Shown here: piece after piece, positions 14,360 through 14,903 of the stretch | Layout: each line of letters opens with the position of its first letter | How positions within the stretch are numbered: the stretch's first letter is position 1 | Origin: Bacteriovoracaceae bacterium UBA2394 | GTDB lineage: Bacteria > Bdellovibrionota > UBA2394 | DNA: 14,903 bases | Direction: 5' to 3' | Assembly (NCBI GenBank): GCA_002343335.1 | Contig: DDSI01000040.1 | Location: 2,185 to 17,087, forward strand | The notes under the pieces: model-generated | Database searches by the model: none | Seen by the model: the letters and a program-made list of their open reading frames with translations, nothing else | What the model was told of the DNA's origin: nothing | Program-made: the position numbers and the translations under genes

Positions 14360-14903
14360 GTGCCACTCACTTTTTGGACAATCGCCTTTAGGTCGTCGAT
14401 GTCTGTGCGAGTATGAGGGGGCCGAATATGTTCATTAATCATCATCTCGTGATAGTGAAGACGCTCAGCCACCGGGCATGAGCCAGTGGTGTAATCGGGC
14501 TTGCTATCTTTGTTCTCGGGCGCTGAAAAAGGATAGCCAAATTTAAAGCAGGTCTTTCTTTGATAGATGGGTTGAAGATAGAGCGGCTTCACATACCCTT
14601 GATAAAATAGAGCGCCCTCTTGATTTGCGCATTGAACGAATTCATTGCGCGAGACCCCGGCAATTTCCTTCAAAAATCGAATGGGCAAAACGTAATAGGT
14701 AGGATCTGAACCCGGTCGACCGCGGAGAGGTTTTAAAAACTCGAACTTCTCTAACCCTTCGATCATCGATTGAACAAGATCAAGTCGCTGAGCAGTGAGG
14801 TTGTCTAGCTTTTCTAACTGAGCGCCCGCGATGGCGGCTGTGACCTCAGTCATTCGGTAATTGAAACCAAGGGTGCCTTCAATTTTCTCGTAACCCGCAG
14901 GAC
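14356..14903 (-). CDS. DegT/DnrJ/EryC1-family sugar aminotransferase, C-terminal part (runs off right edge)
   Basis: The last 181 residues of a PLP-dependent sugar aminotransferase are visible; the start and the Schiff-base lysine lie outside the window. The reading frame is open to the edge, so the Met at 14853 is internal. The visible part begins PAGYEKIEGTLGFNYRMTEV, containing the family hallmark G-x-NYRM-(T/S)-E, then AAIAGAQLEKLD. The C-terminal region has CPVAERLHYHEMMIN and a final IRPPHTRTDIDDLKAIVQKV helix like perosamine and 4-amino-sugar synthases. It is a different branch from the KdnA-like protein at 1235-2401. It heads the visible part of the leftward operon with a PseH-like GNAT and a Gfo/Idh/MocA enzyme, so production of a nucleotide-linked amino sugar is likely. 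Confidence 0.88.
   Translation of the reverse strand, partial: PAGYEKIEGTLGFNYRMTEVTAAIAGAQLEKLDNLTAQRLDLVQSMIEGLEKFEFLKPLRGRPGSDPTYYVLPIRFLKEIAGVSRNEFVQCANQEGALFYQGYVKPLYLQPIYQRKTCFKFGYPFSAPENKDSKPDYTTGSCPVAERLHYHEMMINEHIRPPHTRTDIDDLKAIVQKVSGT

Noticed and set aside
1..14903. tRNA or rRNA genes, CRISPR arrays, insertion sequences, attachment sites or long direct repeats
   Set aside because: None was seen; coding genes occupy almost the entire window, and the longest non-coding gap is the 64-base divergent region.

Overview
This window is a densely packed surface-glycan (LPS, O-antigen, capsule or glycoprotein glycan) biosynthesis locus from a Gram-negative bacterium. The base composition is moderate. 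The clearest lineage-relevant genes are a pair closely resembling Shewanella KdnA and KdnB, which make 8-amino-Kdo, an LPS inner-core sugar. The taxon cannot be fixed from this sequence; a proteobacterium or a Bdellovibrio-like organism is only a guess. No RNA gene, mobile element, CRISPR array or long repeat was seen, and nearly every base is coding.

Layout: there are three gene blocks. Block A (minus strand, about 3517 down to 1) holds kdnB, kdnA, a family 2 glycosyltransferase and a NeuB-type ulosonate synthase cut by the left edge. Block B (plus strand, 3582-10267) holds a D-2-hydroxyacid dehydrogenase, a cyclase-family metal hydrolase, a large unassigned GT-B-like protein, an extended SDR sugar epimerase/dehydratase, a HAD phosphatase, a family 4 glycosyltransferase and a SAM methyltransferase. 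Block C (minus strand, 14903 down to 10272) holds a DegT-type sugar aminotransferase cut by the right edge, a PseH-like GNAT, a Gfo/Idh/MocA oxidoreductase, a NeuA-like cytidylyltransferase, a HisC-like aminotransferase and a second GNAT. A and B diverge from a 64-base region carrying a perfect 13-base inverted repeat. B and C converge with only 4 bases between stop codons, inside a possible bidirectional terminator hairpin. Many junctions are ATGA overlaps, which suggests translational coupling.

How the genes may work together (inference): NeuB-type condensation of PEP with a sugar, plus NeuA-type CMP activation, points to a 3-deoxy-ulosonic or nonulosonic acid. KdnB and KdnA would oxidise and aminate a terminal carbon. 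The Gfo/Idh/MocA oxidoreductase, DegT aminotransferase and GNAT are the usual set for making an acylamino sugar. The HisC-like aminotransferase with the second GNAT could make another amino or acylamino component. The two glycosyltransferases, the GT-B-like protein and the methyltransferase would assemble and cap the glycan. The unusual feature is the combination: Kdo8N-type genes beside a NeuB homologue, an atypical cytidylyltransferase, and a hydroxyacid dehydrogenase coupled to a cyclase-type hydrolase. The final product cannot be named from the sequence.
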